Part shown: positions 1 to 8,602 of the stretch, in pieces
Layout of the letters: each line of letters opens with the position of its first letter
Position numbering within the stretch: position 1 is the first letter of the stretch
Assembly: GCA_000508305.1 (NCBI GenBank)
Contig: CP006977.1
Location: 1,458,621 to 1,522,620 of the forward strand
From: Sulfolobus acidocaldarius SUSAZ
Lineage (GTDB): Archaea; Thermoproteota; Thermoprotei_A; Sulfolobales; Sulfolobaceae
Direction of reading: 5' to 3'
Length of the DNA: 64,000 bases
Program-made: the position numbers and the translations under genes
The notes under the pieces: model-generated
What the model saw: the letters and a program-made list of their open reading frames with translations, nothing else
What the model was told of the DNA's origin: nothing
Databases searched by the model: none

Positions 1-344
1 ACCATCTGTAAGTCGTTTTTAACTATTTCATCTAGTTGCTCCGTCTGGATCTTATATCGGGCATAAATATCTGCTCCTCCTCCTTGCGAAGACTGGATCA
101 TGCCTATTAGCGTCCTAATTTCAGAAATTATGGACTCTATGCGTTTCAAGATAGAGGAAAAGGGGTTAGAAGAGGCGATTTGTGATTCTATGGTTGATAA
201 ATTGTTTATTGCATTTTGTAGTTTTGCTATTGTTGACTGCCTTATTAGAAAGTCATCTTGCCTTATCAAATCCTTGATTTTATACCCTCTATATCCTGGA
301 ATAAGCAACTGTAATTGTTCTAATGGAGTTAGTTCTTTAGGCAC
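1..344 (-). CDS. Conserved hypothetical protein, N-terminal part (runs off left edge)
   Basis: The minus strand is open without a stop from a GTG at 344 to the window edge, about 114 codons. The product starts VPKELTPLEQ and then carries an IPGYRGYKIKD motif at about residues 14-24. A long, probably helical or coiled-coil stretch follows, ending in a GGG linker near residue 90. I recall IPGYxGYK starts from uncharacterised bacterial and archaeal proteins, but I cannot name the family. The plus-strand reading frame over the same bases looks non-protein-like. Start choice is GTG because no ATG lies near the N-terminal motif. The C-terminus is outside the window. Confidence 0.72.
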   Translation of the reverse strand, partial: MPKELTPLEQLQLLIPGYRGYKIKDLIRQDDFLIRQSTIAKLQNAINNLSTIESQIASSNPFSSILKRIESIISEIRTLIGMIQSSQGGGADIYARYKIQTEQLDEIVKNDLQM

Positions 345-525
345 AGTGTAAATTAGAGAGGCTAAATTAATAAAATTTATATGCAGGTTAAGGATATGAC
401 AACATTAAGTTCGAAGTCCTCTAGGGTCATAATTCTTCTAACACGTTAATCTCTTCATGAAAGCTTTTACCCTTATTAAAGGCAAAATGATCATGCATTA
501 AAGTGGAATACACAACCCCATATTA

Positions 526-810
526 TCATGCTTCATCCCTCAATTTCCTTTTTTCATCTTCTATTTGCTCTAAAACCATCTTAATCTCAGATTCAATCAT
601 ATCAAGTATTCTTAATTTCAGTTCTGTAGGAAGATTTTGCATTAACTTTTCTATTGTCTCATCAGAGATTTTTGCTCTGCTACTCCAAAAATAGGTTTTA
701 GCATGTTCACCCACTATCTCTTTGACTCTTACTGGAGGAAGGTACTTTAACACTTCTGAATATATAGCTCTTCTTGTTTCATTACTCAGGATAGGGATAT
801 AGCTTTTCAT
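526..810 (-). CDS. Small protein resembling the N-terminal domain of plasmid/virus integrases
   Basis: This encodes 94 residues, mainly helical and charged. The opening segment, SNETRRAIYSEVLKYL, and the later segment KISDETIEKLMQNLP resemble, from memory, the helix-turn-helix-like N-terminal domain of Sulfolobus plasmid-type tyrosine integrases. No recombinase core (R..HxxR..Y) follows, so it is either a small stand-alone DNA-binding protein or a cut-off integrase fragment. A TATA-like stretch at 826-840 sits about 25 nt upstream of the ATG, which argues for a transcribed, leaderless gene. The integrase link is inference. The coding call is firmer than the function. Confidence 0.55.
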   Translation of the reverse strand: MKSYIPILSNETRRAIYSEVLKYLPPVRVKEIVGEHAKTYFWSSRAKISDETIEKLMQNLPTELKLRILDMIESEIKMVLEQIEDEKRKLRDEA

Positions 811-901
811 AAGTGAACTTCAGTATTTATAATTATAAAACACTGACCCTTAAACTTACGGGTATTTGAGCTGTTATTTTAGAGTTAGTTAACTTGTGGT
901 A

Positions 902-1339
902 CTATTCCAAATCAATTTTCAGCCCAGTAATCTCCTCATAGGAGGGATAACTCCTCATTTCCTTCAGTATTGCATTCATAACATCTTGGGCTTGAACTTT
1001 GTCTATGAAGATATTACGCTCTTCATTTAGGTTATGATCCAGCACTATCTTCACATATCTTTTTATCCACTCTATATTTCTCTGTTGAATAGCTGAGTTT
1101 CCATATCTTTCAATAAGCAAGTGATCATTGGAATAAGGTTTTGCTTTTTCACCGAACAGAGGGAAAATATATTTATCCTCAATTTTAGCATGCCAGTTCA
1201 CAACAAATTCATGGGTCTTCTTTATTACGTTGATGGCATTTTTCTCGTCGTCGTTTAATAGGGACAAACCTATGGAGTATCTCACCCTCAAGATGCAATG
1301 TTCAAAATAGATGAGGTCAACTGGGTTTTTTATCCACAT
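902..1339 (-). CDS. Hemerythrin/HHE-domain-like metal-binding protein
   Basis: This 145-residue all-helical protein has a histidine/acidic pattern typical of HHE cation-binding (hemerythrin-like) four-helix bundles: H14, H43 and H50 with E54-D55, H73, and H102 with E106/E107. The stretch KTHEFVVNWHAKIED is the clearest match. Such proteins bind a diiron or mononuclear metal site and act in oxygen, NO or iron handling in the cytoplasm. There is no signal peptide. A TATA-like TTTATATTCTC lies about 28 nt upstream of the ATG. The neighbours do not suggest a pathway. The fold assignment is fairly sure, but the actual ligand set and role are inferred. Confidence 0.7.
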   Translation of the reverse strand: MWIKNPVDLIYFEHCILRVRYSIGLSLLNDDEKNAINVIKKTHEFVVNWHAKIEDKYIFPLFGEKAKPYSNDHLLIERYGNSAIQQRNIEWIKRYVKIVLDHNLNEERNIFIDKVQAQDVMNAILKEMRSYPSYEEITGLKIDLE

Positions 1340-1625
1340 ATATAGAAGTATATCTGAGAGAATATAAATGCCATAGGTTTTAACAAGATTTTGAGATAGC
1401 TTCCCATTTACCTCTTAGTCTTTACAACTGCCCAACGTAATTACCCTAAAAGAGTTGGCTATCAATAACGCTACACTAGTCTATTCATATTCTTCTTTAA
1501 TCTATTATATTTTTCATTTTCTTTATTAAATGATATTTTTGAAAAATATAAATGTAGATATCTGAACATAAATGCATGTAAGTTTATATATCGTATTTTT
1601 AAGGAAAATGAACTAAAATAATTTC

Positions 1626-1910
1626 ATGAAGCAATTTCTGATGTATCCTTTAAGTACGCTGATGACATTAGACGTTTTGACCACTGTTATTGGTTTATCT
1701 AAAGGGCTGGTAGAGGGTAATCCTCTAATAAGTGGGCTTTACTCAACACTTCCGTTTTCATTATTTGTCGTTATCTTCTTGCTTATTAAAGTAGGAGTAT
1801 TGGGTGCAGTTTATCTTCTCTATAAATACACTAAAATGGATACGGTTTTATTAGTCGGAACAGGAATTTCATTAATAATACTGGTAAATAACTTGTCCCT
1901 CCTCTTGTAA
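1626..1910 (+). CDS. Small membrane protein, DUF5658-like
   Basis: This 94-residue protein has about three membrane helices (residues 5-25, 42-63, 72-92). It carries the pattern LDVLTTVIGLSKGLVEGNP, in which D, TT, G and EGNP are the conserved features of DUF5658-type small integral membrane proteins. Function is unknown in the family. It stands alone, with about 285 nt upstream and 440 nt downstream lacking other genes. The family match is from memory. Confidence 0.65.
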   Translation: MKQFLMYPLSTLMTLDVLTTVIGLSKGLVEGNPLISGLYSTLPFSLFVVIFLLIKVGVLGAVYLLYKYTKMDTVLLVGTGISLIILVNNLSLLL

Positions 1911-2356
1911 AATTTGAGAATTTTATTCTAAAGAAACGAGTATTTCTAAGCCTATTATGCAGAGACATGGAGAGAGTGTGATTGTACTTTTTTTGTCGTA
2001 ATCTAAAAATCTCTCAGTTATTTCAGTTCAAGTGATAAGTCAGAAGTTATATGCAGTTTATCTAAGCTAATAACTCCTCACCATATATATGTTAACCCAA
2101 AAAGGACTGTAACTTATATACATATCTATCATGTGTTGAAGAAGGAACCGGTTTTTGTGTTAAGTATCTAGAACTAACTTCAGAATACCAAAAACAGCGA
2201 AGTGATATAATCTTTATCTCCTCTCACTTGATGCCTTATTTTTTAACATGTTAAGATATATGTATATTATATAAAAACTTTAGATACTTATACTGGTTTT
2301 AATGATTAAAGAGAAAAGTTATTAAATGATATTTGCATATATTATGTTGAGTGATA
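1911..2356. other. Intergenic, no gene seen
   Basis: About 445 nt of AT-rich sequence between two small membrane-protein genes. All frames are interrupted and I see no structural RNA. A TATA-like TTTGCATATA lies just upstream of the next gene. Confidence 0.6.
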
Positions 2357-2797
2357 ATGAAAAAAGAGAATATCGTTATTCCGGTTCTAATAGTCTTAGC
2401 GGTTTTGATAATTGGTACTTCTGGATTTCTCGTGGGTAGGAACCCGTTCATTTCAAGTAGTGCTGTTAGTAGTGTGTTAGGAGGAAGTTGGTCCATACAG
2501 AGTTTTCACGTGGGAAGTAATAGTACATCTGAGACGCTATATGACTCCTCAGGAGACGTGTTAATAGTTGTTAAGTATACTTTTCCATTAGCCTCACAGG
2601 CATCAGACTTCTTCTACAACAACGCTCTAGGCAGTCCACAGAGTGTCAACGGTTACTTAGTTTCATCCTACACCCACGGGTTATCTGAGTCCTTGTATGC
2701 CCTGAAAGGAAATAGTGTGTACTACATTAGTTATATAGGCACAAGTAACTCCAATTTACCTAGTCTGACTCAATTAATAAGCTTAATAAGCTCATGA
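2357..2797 (+). CDS. Exported or membrane-anchored hypothetical protein
   Basis: This is a roughly 146-residue protein. A short basic start (MKKEN) and a hydrophobic segment (about residues 6-26) form a signal anchor. The rest is a Ser/Asn/Gly-rich extracytoplasmic domain without cysteines, likely beta-rich, with several N-glycosylation sequons (for example NST). I prefer the ATG at 2357 to the in-frame GTG at 2351, because it puts the basic residues first and suits the TATA-like element about 26 nt upstream. I do not recognise the family. The C-terminal region resembles small secreted Sulfolobus proteins of unknown role. Confidence 0.65.
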   Translation: MKKENIVIPVLIVLAVLIIGTSGFLVGRNPFISSSAVSSVLGGSWSIQSFHVGSNSTSETLYDSSGDVLIVVKYTFPLASQASDFFYNNALGSPQSVNGYLVSSYTHGLSESLYALKGNSVYYISYIGTSNSNLPSLTQLISLISS

Positions 2798-2951
2798 GAA
2801 AACGATATAAAACTATTTTTGTTGAGCTATATTTAATTTTTCTTATTAATTCTGAGGCAATTTCGGATTATAGGTGAAAGGATTTCTAGAAGTAAAATGA
2901 TAGACGACCTCCTCAGCAAAATTTTATCAGTATTATCATCAAAATAAGAAT

Positions 2952-3992
2952 GTGCAGTCTTTTTGGAGTAAGTTGAAAATCGAATCCTCTAAATTACCTC
3001 CCTCATATTTTGCCTCAGTAATGGCAATTGGTATCTTTTCTATAGCATTTTTTCTATACAATTACTACGTTTTCTCTTACTTATTATCATATCTCAGTAA
3101 TGTTATATACTTCGCATTATGGGTGATTACAGTAATTAGGTGGGTTTACCACCCCTCGAGTTATTTAAATGAGTTAAAAGATTTAGGCAGAAGTCCAGGT
3201 TTCTTATCAAAGGTGATTGCAACTAACACAATTGGCTCAGAGTATATGTTGATTTTCAAAGATTACAGTTTAGCATATGCATTCTTTATGTTCGGATTGA
3301 TCCTATGGATCTTTTACCAATATGCGATCTTATCAGCAATTTCCTTTAACATTAATGATAGAAGTATAGAATATGTTGACGGAATTTGGGAATTAATTCC
3401 AGCCTCTACACAATCCGTGGTGGTTTTGGGCTCAATACTTTCACCCTTTCATAGTTACCTTTACCCTCTATCACTGATCTTATTCTTTATAGGTGTTGCC
3501 CAATACATAATTGTTACTTCCCTTATTTTAGGAAGAATTGTACTTAAGGGTCTAAAAACTAAAGACGCCTCAGGTTCATATTGGATAATCACAGGCGCAG
3601 CAGCAATAAGTGCTTTGGCTGGTGTAGATCTCCTCATCTACTTGAATAAGGTTAACCTTCAGACAGCATATATCGGAGATTTAAGGACAAACATTCTAAC
3701 GTTTATAATACTATTATGGTCTACGGGAACTTGGTGGATTCCATGGCTCATATATATGGGAATATGGAAACATGTGATAAACAGAGTACCACTACTCGTA
3801 TATGATCCACAGTTCTGGGGGGCTGTATTCCCTATGGGGATGTATACTACATCCTCATTCTTACTTATAAGATATGTTAATCTTAATATCCCAATGCTAA
3901 TTCCAGATATATTTATCCTTGTGGGATCATTGGCATTAGTATATCAAACTTCGTTAATGTTATACAATGTGGTTAAAAAGTTAGTAGATTAG
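2952..3992 (+). CDS. TDT-family membrane transporter (tellurite-resistance/dicarboxylate, SLAC1-like)
   Basis: This encodes 346 residues with about ten membrane helices. The first, PPSYFASVMAIGIFS at about residues 17-31, matches the N-terminal signature (PP..F..VMATGI) of the TDT family. That family includes the Mae1 malate carrier, TehA and SLAC1 anion channels. The substrate cannot be read from sequence. Translation probably starts at GTG 2952, because the overlapping ATG at 2950 is in a different frame. The gene stands alone, and a 7-bp hairpin directly follows its stop codon. The family call is good and the transported anion is unknown. Confidence 0.78.
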   Translation: MQSFWSKLKIESSKLPPSYFASVMAIGIFSIAFFLYNYYVFSYLLSYLSNVIYFALWVITVIRWVYHPSSYLNELKDLGRSPGFLSKVIATNTIGSEYMLIFKDYSLAYAFFMFGLILWIFYQYAILSAISFNINDRSIEYVDGIWELIPASTQSVVVLGSILSPFHSYLYPLSLILFFIGVAQYIIVTSLILGRIVLKGLKTKDASGSYWIITGAAAISALAGVDLLIYLNKVNLQTAYIGDLRTNILTFIILLWSTGTWWIPWLIYMGIWKHVINRVPLLVYDPQFWGAVFPMGMYTTSSFLLIRYVNLNIPMLIPDIFILVGSLALVYQTSLMLYNVVKKLVD

Positions 3993-4024
3993 AGAACTAG
4001 TTTTAATGAACTGCTAGGTTCTCT
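3991..4024 (+). terminator. Hairpin directly after the TDT gene
   Basis: AGAGAAC at 3991-3997 pairs with GTTCTCT at 4018-4024, leaving a 20-nt loop. It overlaps the stop codon of the transporter gene. It may be a transcript-end or processing structure. No strong T-run follows, so a true terminator is uncertain. Confidence 0.3.
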
Positions 4025-4264
4025 AACTAAAGCAGTTAATGAATAAATGAATAAAAGTAAATAACGAGATCATAGTCGTAGCATTAATAGCTTCAGTGTA
4101 AGGCTTTAAAAACATTAAGTCACTATTGAGCTACATATAGAAACTAAAGGATTTAGAACACCACTTTTCACTTGGCTACCCTGTATCTACGTAAAGGTAA
4201 GCAATCACAAATGTTCTACTATGTAGTTAAAAACATTTATTTCAAGTAATTCCAGTATCATACT

Positions 4265-4936
4265 ATGTCTAGTTATCAAAATTTTTTATCAAGTCTGTTG
4301 TCATGTAGTAAGTGCCCCAGGTTAGTACAGCATAGGAATTCCTTTCCGCAAAACTATTGGAGGAAACCAGTTCCTCCCAATGGCGACCTTCATTCCAGAA
4401 TTGTGATTGTTGGCTTGGCGCCTGCGGGAAATGGGGGTAACCGTACAGGAAGGGTGTTTACAGGGGACGAAAGCTCAAATAACCTCACTAAAGCTCTCTA
4501 CGACACTGGACTAGCAAATCAACCATATTCTGTATCGCGTGATGATGGACTAAAACTTAATGATGTGTACATTACTGCAGCGGTAAAGTGTGTTCCGCCT
4601 GAGAATAAGCCCACTACGGGAGAAATTAGAAATTGTGTGTCATATCTTGAGGAGGAGACAAAAATGTTGACAGAGGCTAAAGTTTACGTGGCTTTAGGCA
4701 AGGTAGCTTGGGATTCTCTCATAAATCTGTTTAAGAGTAAAGGATACGAATTGAAAGGTGACCGTAAATTCAATCACGGGAAAATAGTTAAACTAGTGAA
4801 AAATGGAAACATGGTTTATTTGATAGGTTCTTATCACCCTAGCCCTAGGAATGTTAGGACAAGAAGATTAACAATAGAAATGTTAGAAGAAATATTCAAG
4901 ACTGCCAAGTCATTGTTAACACAAAGTGCTGAGTGA
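4265..4936 (+). CDS. udgB: Uracil-DNA glycosylase, family 5 (UDGb)
   Basis: This 223-residue DNA repair enzyme should remove uracil, and possibly hypoxanthine, from DNA. Motif A is GLAPAGNGGNRTGRVF at residues 50-65 and motif B is HPSPRN at 181-186. Family 5 differs from family 4 in lacking the usual polar catalytic residue in motif A, as here. Four cysteines at 14, 17, 109 and 124 fit the [4Fe-4S] cluster of families 4 and 5. The length is normal. It is monocistronic, with a TATA-like stretch about 30 nt upstream of the ATG. I am confident in the family. Confidence 0.9.
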   Translation: MSSYQNFLSSLLSCSKCPRLVQHRNSFPQNYWRKPVPPNGDLHSRIVIVGLAPAGNGGNRTGRVFTGDESSNNLTKALYDTGLANQPYSVSRDDGLKLNDVYITAAVKCVPPENKPTTGEIRNCVSYLEEETKMLTEAKVYVALGKVAWDSLINLFKSKGYELKGDRKFNHGKIVKLVKNGNMVYLIGSYHPSPRNVRTRRLTIEMLEEIFKTAKSLLTQSAE

Positions 4937-5222
4937 GACTACGTATATGGTTCATACATTCTTATTTACACGTGTATATTTCCTTTAGGAATTTTAGGTT
5001 TAACTGGAAGTACACAGAGAAGTAGACGTTATAAAGAAACGTTTAAGCTCATCTTATAACTACACATAACTTTTGGAACAGATAAAAATAGTTCATGAAG
5101 AAAGGCACGTTGTTAAAAAATTCCCAATCCATCTTGAAGTCTCTCCGCAATTTCCTTTAAAATTAATAAAAAGAGTTCAAATTTAAAATCATGCTTATTT
5201 ATCTCTTCACAAATATTTATGT

Positions 5223-6524
5223 ATGGAAAACGAAAAAGCATTAAAAAATCTCTTGGAGTTCTTAAAACATCCCTCAGTTTCTGCTACAGGGGAAGGGGTA
5301 AGGGACACTGCGTCATGGTTAAAGGATTTCATGAAAGACTTGGGAATTAATGCGTGGATTGAGGAGACACCAGGTCACCCTGTTGTATATGGAGAGGCTA
5401 ATAATGGTGGAGATAAGACATTATTGGTCTACAATCACTATGATGTCCAACCTGTTGATCCTCTAAATGAGTGGAAATATGATCCATTTTCTGCTACGGT
5501 AAAGGATAACTACATTTACGCTAGAGGAGCTTCTGATAACAAAGGAACTCTAATGGCTAGGCTCATGGCTTTCTCCAGGTATAAGGGAAAGCTTAACTTC
5601 AAGTTTGTTTTTGAAGGGGAAGAGGAGATAGGCAGTATAAACTTACATCATTTTGTAGACAGAAACAAGGACAGGTTAAAGGCTGATGCTGTAATAATGG
5701 AAGGTGCAGGGCTTGATACCAAAGGCAGACCAATGATAATCCTTGGAGTCAAAGGCTTAGTTTACGTTGAAATTAGGGTTAGGACAGGGGAGAGGGATGT
5801 TCACTCATCCAATGCACCGATCGTTTATAACCCAGTATGGAAATTGGTAGAAATACTAAACTCCATATATGACGGTGAGAAGGTAAAGATCAAAGGATTT
5901 TATGACGAGATTGAGCCTATCAGTAAGGATGTGGAGGAGTTGTTGGACAAATACGACGTGGATGTTGAGGAATTACGAAAGTCATTGGGAGCTTATGCTC
6001 TAAAGCATAAGGAGAGAAAAGAGGTAGTTAAGGCATTGTTTACCGAGCCCACATGTAATATTGACGGTATATATTCAGGCTACATTGGTAAGGGGAGTAA
6101 AACTATAGTACCATCACATGTATACGTTAAGATGGACTTCCGCCTAGTGCCTAAGCAAGACCCAAAGAAGATCTTCAATGAATTAGTTGAACATGTGAAG
6201 AGGATCGATCAGAAGGTAGAAATTATAGACATGGGACTAGAAAAACCTGTGAGAACTAGTCCTAAGACTAAAGTGGCTAGAGCGATGATCAGTTCAGCAA
6301 AAGAGGTGTATAAAGTAGAACCTGTGGTGATACCAAACTCCGCAGGTACTCAGCCAATGGGGATATTCTACGACCTAGGTATTAACGAGATTGTGAGTGC
6401 AATAGGAGCAGGTACATCGTCCTCAAATGCCCACGCACCAAATGAAAACATAACAGTGGACAACTACTATAAGGCAATAGAGCACGCTCTAAAGTTCTAT
6501 GAAGAATTTGAGAGAATAAAGTGA
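5223..6524 (+). CDS. M20-family metallopeptidase (dipeptidase/carboxypeptidase type)
   Basis: This encodes a 433-residue cytosolic di-zinc peptidase. Metal and catalytic residues are visible: H72 and D74 in YNHYDVQP, D105 in RGASDNKG, the catalytic/ligand glutamates of EGEEEIGS at 131-138, and a late histidine in SSNAHAPNEN. The dimerisation lid starts near the DVHSS motif (about residue 197). Relatives include Gly-X carboxypeptidases, carnosinases and succinyl-diaminopimelate desuccinylase. The carnosinase/CPG2-like dipeptidase branch fits best by length and motif wording. A TATA-like TTATTTATC sits about 27 nt upstream. The exact substrate is not readable. Confidence 0.88.
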   Translation: MENEKALKNLLEFLKHPSVSATGEGVRDTASWLKDFMKDLGINAWIEETPGHPVVYGEANNGGDKTLLVYNHYDVQPVDPLNEWKYDPFSATVKDNYIYARGASDNKGTLMARLMAFSRYKGKLNFKFVFEGEEEIGSINLHHFVDRNKDRLKADAVIMEGAGLDTKGRPMIILGVKGLVYVEIRVRTGERDVHSSNAPIVYNPVWKLVEILNSIYDGEKVKIKGFYDEIEPISKDVEELLDKYDVDVEELRKSLGAYALKHKERKEVVKALFTEPTCNIDGIYSGYIGKGSKTIVPSHVYVKMDFRLVPKQDPKKIFNELVEHVKRIDQKVEIIDMGLEKPVRTSPKTKVARAMISSAKEVYKVEPVVIPNSAGTQPMGIFYDLGINEIVSAIGAGTSSSNAHAPNENITVDNYYKAIEHALKFYEEFERIK

Positions 6525-6594
6525 CTTAAAAGAAAGCCACGGCTTCATGGATATTAGACGTTTTCTTCTCATCTTTTTCATTTGAGGATCTATC

Positions 6595-6942
6595 TCAGAT
6601 AACCTTAAATACTGGGAACTTCTTTCCGCCATTACCAACTACAAACCTTACCTCCACATCAACTCCTATATCCGCTTCACCATTTTCATCAATAATATTA
6701 GTGTATAGTCTAAACCCTTCTTTTAACTCAACTATTCCATATATAGTATTGTTGAACTTGGTCATGGCGAATATTTTCCCTTTCCCTTCACTTGTTTTCA
6801 CTTGTAAATCAGTGCTGTTACAATCAATGCAGAATGTCCTTGGGTAGTAAAAGACCTTACCGCATTTGGTACATTTAATGTAGGGTAATCTCTCGTTTTC
6901 AAAACTATCCAAATACGCTTTAATCAACTCCTCGTATCTCAT
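6595..6942 (-). CDS. DUF35 zinc-ribbon/OB-fold acyl-CoA-binding protein, partner of the thiolase-like protein
   Basis: This is a 115-residue DUF35 protein. A rubredoxin-like zinc ribbon (C24, C27, C38, C41) is followed by an OB-fold. These proteins form complexes with thiolase-superfamily enzymes, for example the archaeal acetoacetyl-CoA thiolase/HMG-CoA synthase complex and the ChsH2-Ltp2 steroid aldolase. The zinc ribbon and OB-fold handle the CoA substrate. Its start overlaps the stop of the upstream thiolase-like gene by 4 nt, so the two are translationally coupled and surely work together. There is no HMG-CoA synthase gene beside it. Confidence 0.88.
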   Translation of the reverse strand: MRYEELIKAYLDSFENERLPYIKCTKCGKVFYYPRTFCIDCNSTDLQVKTSEGKGKIFAMTKFNNTIYGIVELKEGFRLYTNIIDENGEADIGVDVEVRFVVGNGGKKFPVFKVI

Positions 6943-8087
6943 TTCTTCTCACCTAACACTAATGTTACGGAGTGTCTTCTGCTCCACCATCCAATACCAT
7001 TTAGGAAGGCGGTATTAACATCCTTTACTTGTCTTCCCTTAGCCATTCCATTCAATTGAAGAAGAGCCTCTTCTAGTATTACTCCTCCACTCATATATGC
7101 TGGCTGTCCAGTGTTAAGAGATCCTCCGCCAGTATTTAAGGGTATATTTCCCTTATATGTGAGGTCATTCGATTCCACAAACTTACCCACTTTACCCTTT
7201 TCAACTAAGCCTATATCCTCCATTTGAAGCATAACTGTTATGGTAAAGGAGTCATATAACTCAAAGACGTCAACCCTGTTCAAGTTAAATGACGCCATTT
7301 TCGAGCTCTCAACAGCAGGAGTGTAAATTATGTCTTCCCACTCTGGAGGGGGATTAGACCAATGAGCTTCCCCATATCCTAATATGTCCACATTTCTCAG
7401 ACTTGATTTAGAGGTCTTTTTGCTCACAATGAATGCATGAAAACCGTCAACAGGATAAACTATTTCTAATAGGTGAAGTGGATAAGAGACAATTCTCGAG
7501 CTAAGGACATCTTTAACAGTTAAGGGAGTTTTAAACATAGCCTTTTCATTGCTCATGGCGTTATACCTCTGCGACACAGATACCAATGCTCTTTGCTCAT
7601 CTGTGGTTCCAAACAACTTAGAGTGTCTATAAGCTACCATGGCGTAATCTGATATGGGAGACATCTGAGTATACACTTTTATGAATTCATCAAAGGCAGT
7701 GTCCACGAAGTCCGTCTTTTGTGGAGTCACTAGTCCATCTCTAAATTGCGATATTTTACCACCTTGAACACAAAGCACAGTACTAGCTTCACCTGACCTG
7801 ATTGCTTTGTAAGCCCTGTAAACCATAGTTAGTGCTGATGGTCCTCCATACTGTATATTATCGAGATATCTTGCTCTGATCCCTAAGTATTCACTCAGTT
7901 GATCTGAACCACTTATGAAACTCTTATTTCCAAGGAACCCTCCTCTTCCAAAAGTAGATAGTACTCCGTCTATGTCCTTGTACTCCAGTCCTGCCATCTC
8001 CAACGCTTCATCTACGACTTCTTTAACGAGATCTATTCCGTCACCGTCATATCTCTTGTAGAGTTTACCTGAAAAACCTACAATCAT
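6939..8087 (-). CDS. Thiolase-superfamily protein without the usual nucleophilic cysteine (possible Ltp2-type retro-aldolase)
   Basis: This 382-residue protein has the thiolase-like fold of non-decarboxylating SCP-x/lipid-transfer enzymes. Where thiolases have the nucleophile (A-C-x-S-G), this one reads NIQYGGPSAL (residues 77-86). In the C-terminal GHPxGA-like motif it reads GGGSLNTGQPAYMSGG, with Gln replacing the catalytic His. It keeps an ELYDSFT motif. Ltp2-type enzymes that pair with DUF35 proteins lack the Cys and use tyrosines for retro-aldol cleavage of acyl-CoA side chains, which fits better than a Claisen condensation. The coupled DUF35 gene supports this. Residue-level function is inference. 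Confidence 0.82.
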   Translation of the reverse strand: MIVGFSGKLYKRYDGDGIDLVKEVVDEALEMAGLEYKDIDGVLSTFGRGGFLGNKSFISGSDQLSEYLGIRARYLDNIQYGGPSALTMVYRAYKAIRSGEASTVLCVQGGKISQFRDGLVTPQKTDFVDTAFDEFIKVYTQMSPISDYAMVAYRHSKLFGTTDEQRALVSVSQRYNAMSNEKAMFKTPLTVKDVLSSRIVSYPLHLLEIVYPVDGFHAFIVSKKTSKSSLRNVDILGYGEAHWSNPPPEWEDIIYTPAVESSKMASFNLNRVDVFELYDSFTITVMLQMEDIGLVEKGKVGKFVESNDLTYKGNIPLNTGGGSLNTGQPAYMSGGVILEEALLQLNGMAKGRQVKDVNTAFLNGIGWWSRRHSVTLVLGEKK

Positions 8088-8356
8088 AAGAATTTCTTAT
8101 TAGTTGATTGGTAATAAGAATTGACACTGAAGCTTCTTTTACGAAATTTTTCAATCGCTTTCATTTCACTCTAGTACCACCAAACAGCATGTGTCATTAT
8201 TAAGTGTGATCATATACCCACGAAGGCTTCGTAAAGGCTAAAATGCGTTTAACTATTCCTCAGAATCGAGTTAAGACTAATATGATCAAGACGTAACACT
8301 ACAGTAAGTGCATTATTACTGAGTGATAAGTATTGTTGAATTGAAGCCTTAAATAT

Positions 8357-8371
8357 TACGTATACGTATAC
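8357..8371. promoter_or_regulatory. Overlapping palindromes in the vapBC promoter
   Basis: TACGTATACGTA (8357-8368) and GTATACGTATAC (8360-8371) are two perfect 12-bp palindromes that overlap just 7 nt upstream of the antitoxin ATG. AbrB-type antitoxins usually repress their own operon, so this is a likely operator. It lies over the expected transcription start, which suits repression. Confidence 0.5.
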
Positions 8372-8377
8372 TCATAT

Positions 8378-8602
8378 ATGCCAAGAGTCACTGAGAAATT
8401 CCAGGTGACTATACCTAAAGAGGTGAGGGAGAAGATAAACTTGAAGCCTGGAGAGGAAGTTGAGGTAATAGTAATTAATGACAACGAGATAGTTGTCAGG
8501 AGAAAGGTAGCCAAGGTAAAAGATCCCTTATCTATACTTATAGGGAAAGGAGAAAGCAAAGAGATAAGCCCAGAAAAAGTAGACGAATTGGGAGAAGGAT
8601 GA
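8378..8602 (+). CDS. vapB: AbrB/SpoVT-type antitoxin (VapB)
   Basis: This 74-residue protein has a swapped-hairpin AbrB DNA-binding domain at residues 5-48, with the typical pattern KFQVTIPKEVREKINLKPGEEV. An acidic tail that would bind the toxin follows. It neutralises the VapC nuclease and probably represses its own promoter through the palindromes just upstream. Its stop overlaps the start of vapC by 4 nt, the usual arrangement of a toxin-antitoxin pair. Confidence 0.9.
   Translation: MPRVTEKFQVTIPKEVREKINLKPGEEVEVIVINDNEIVVRRKVAKVKDPLSILIGKGESKEISPEKVDELGEG

Noticed and set aside
100-351. Plus-strand reading frame of 83 codons
   Set aside because: It is the shadow of the better minus-strand frame 1-344, and its product has no sensible domain pattern.
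409-440. GTTCGAAGTCC resembling a tRNA T-loop
   Set aside because: No acceptor stem, D-arm or anticodon arm can be folded around it. No tRNA gene was found in the window.
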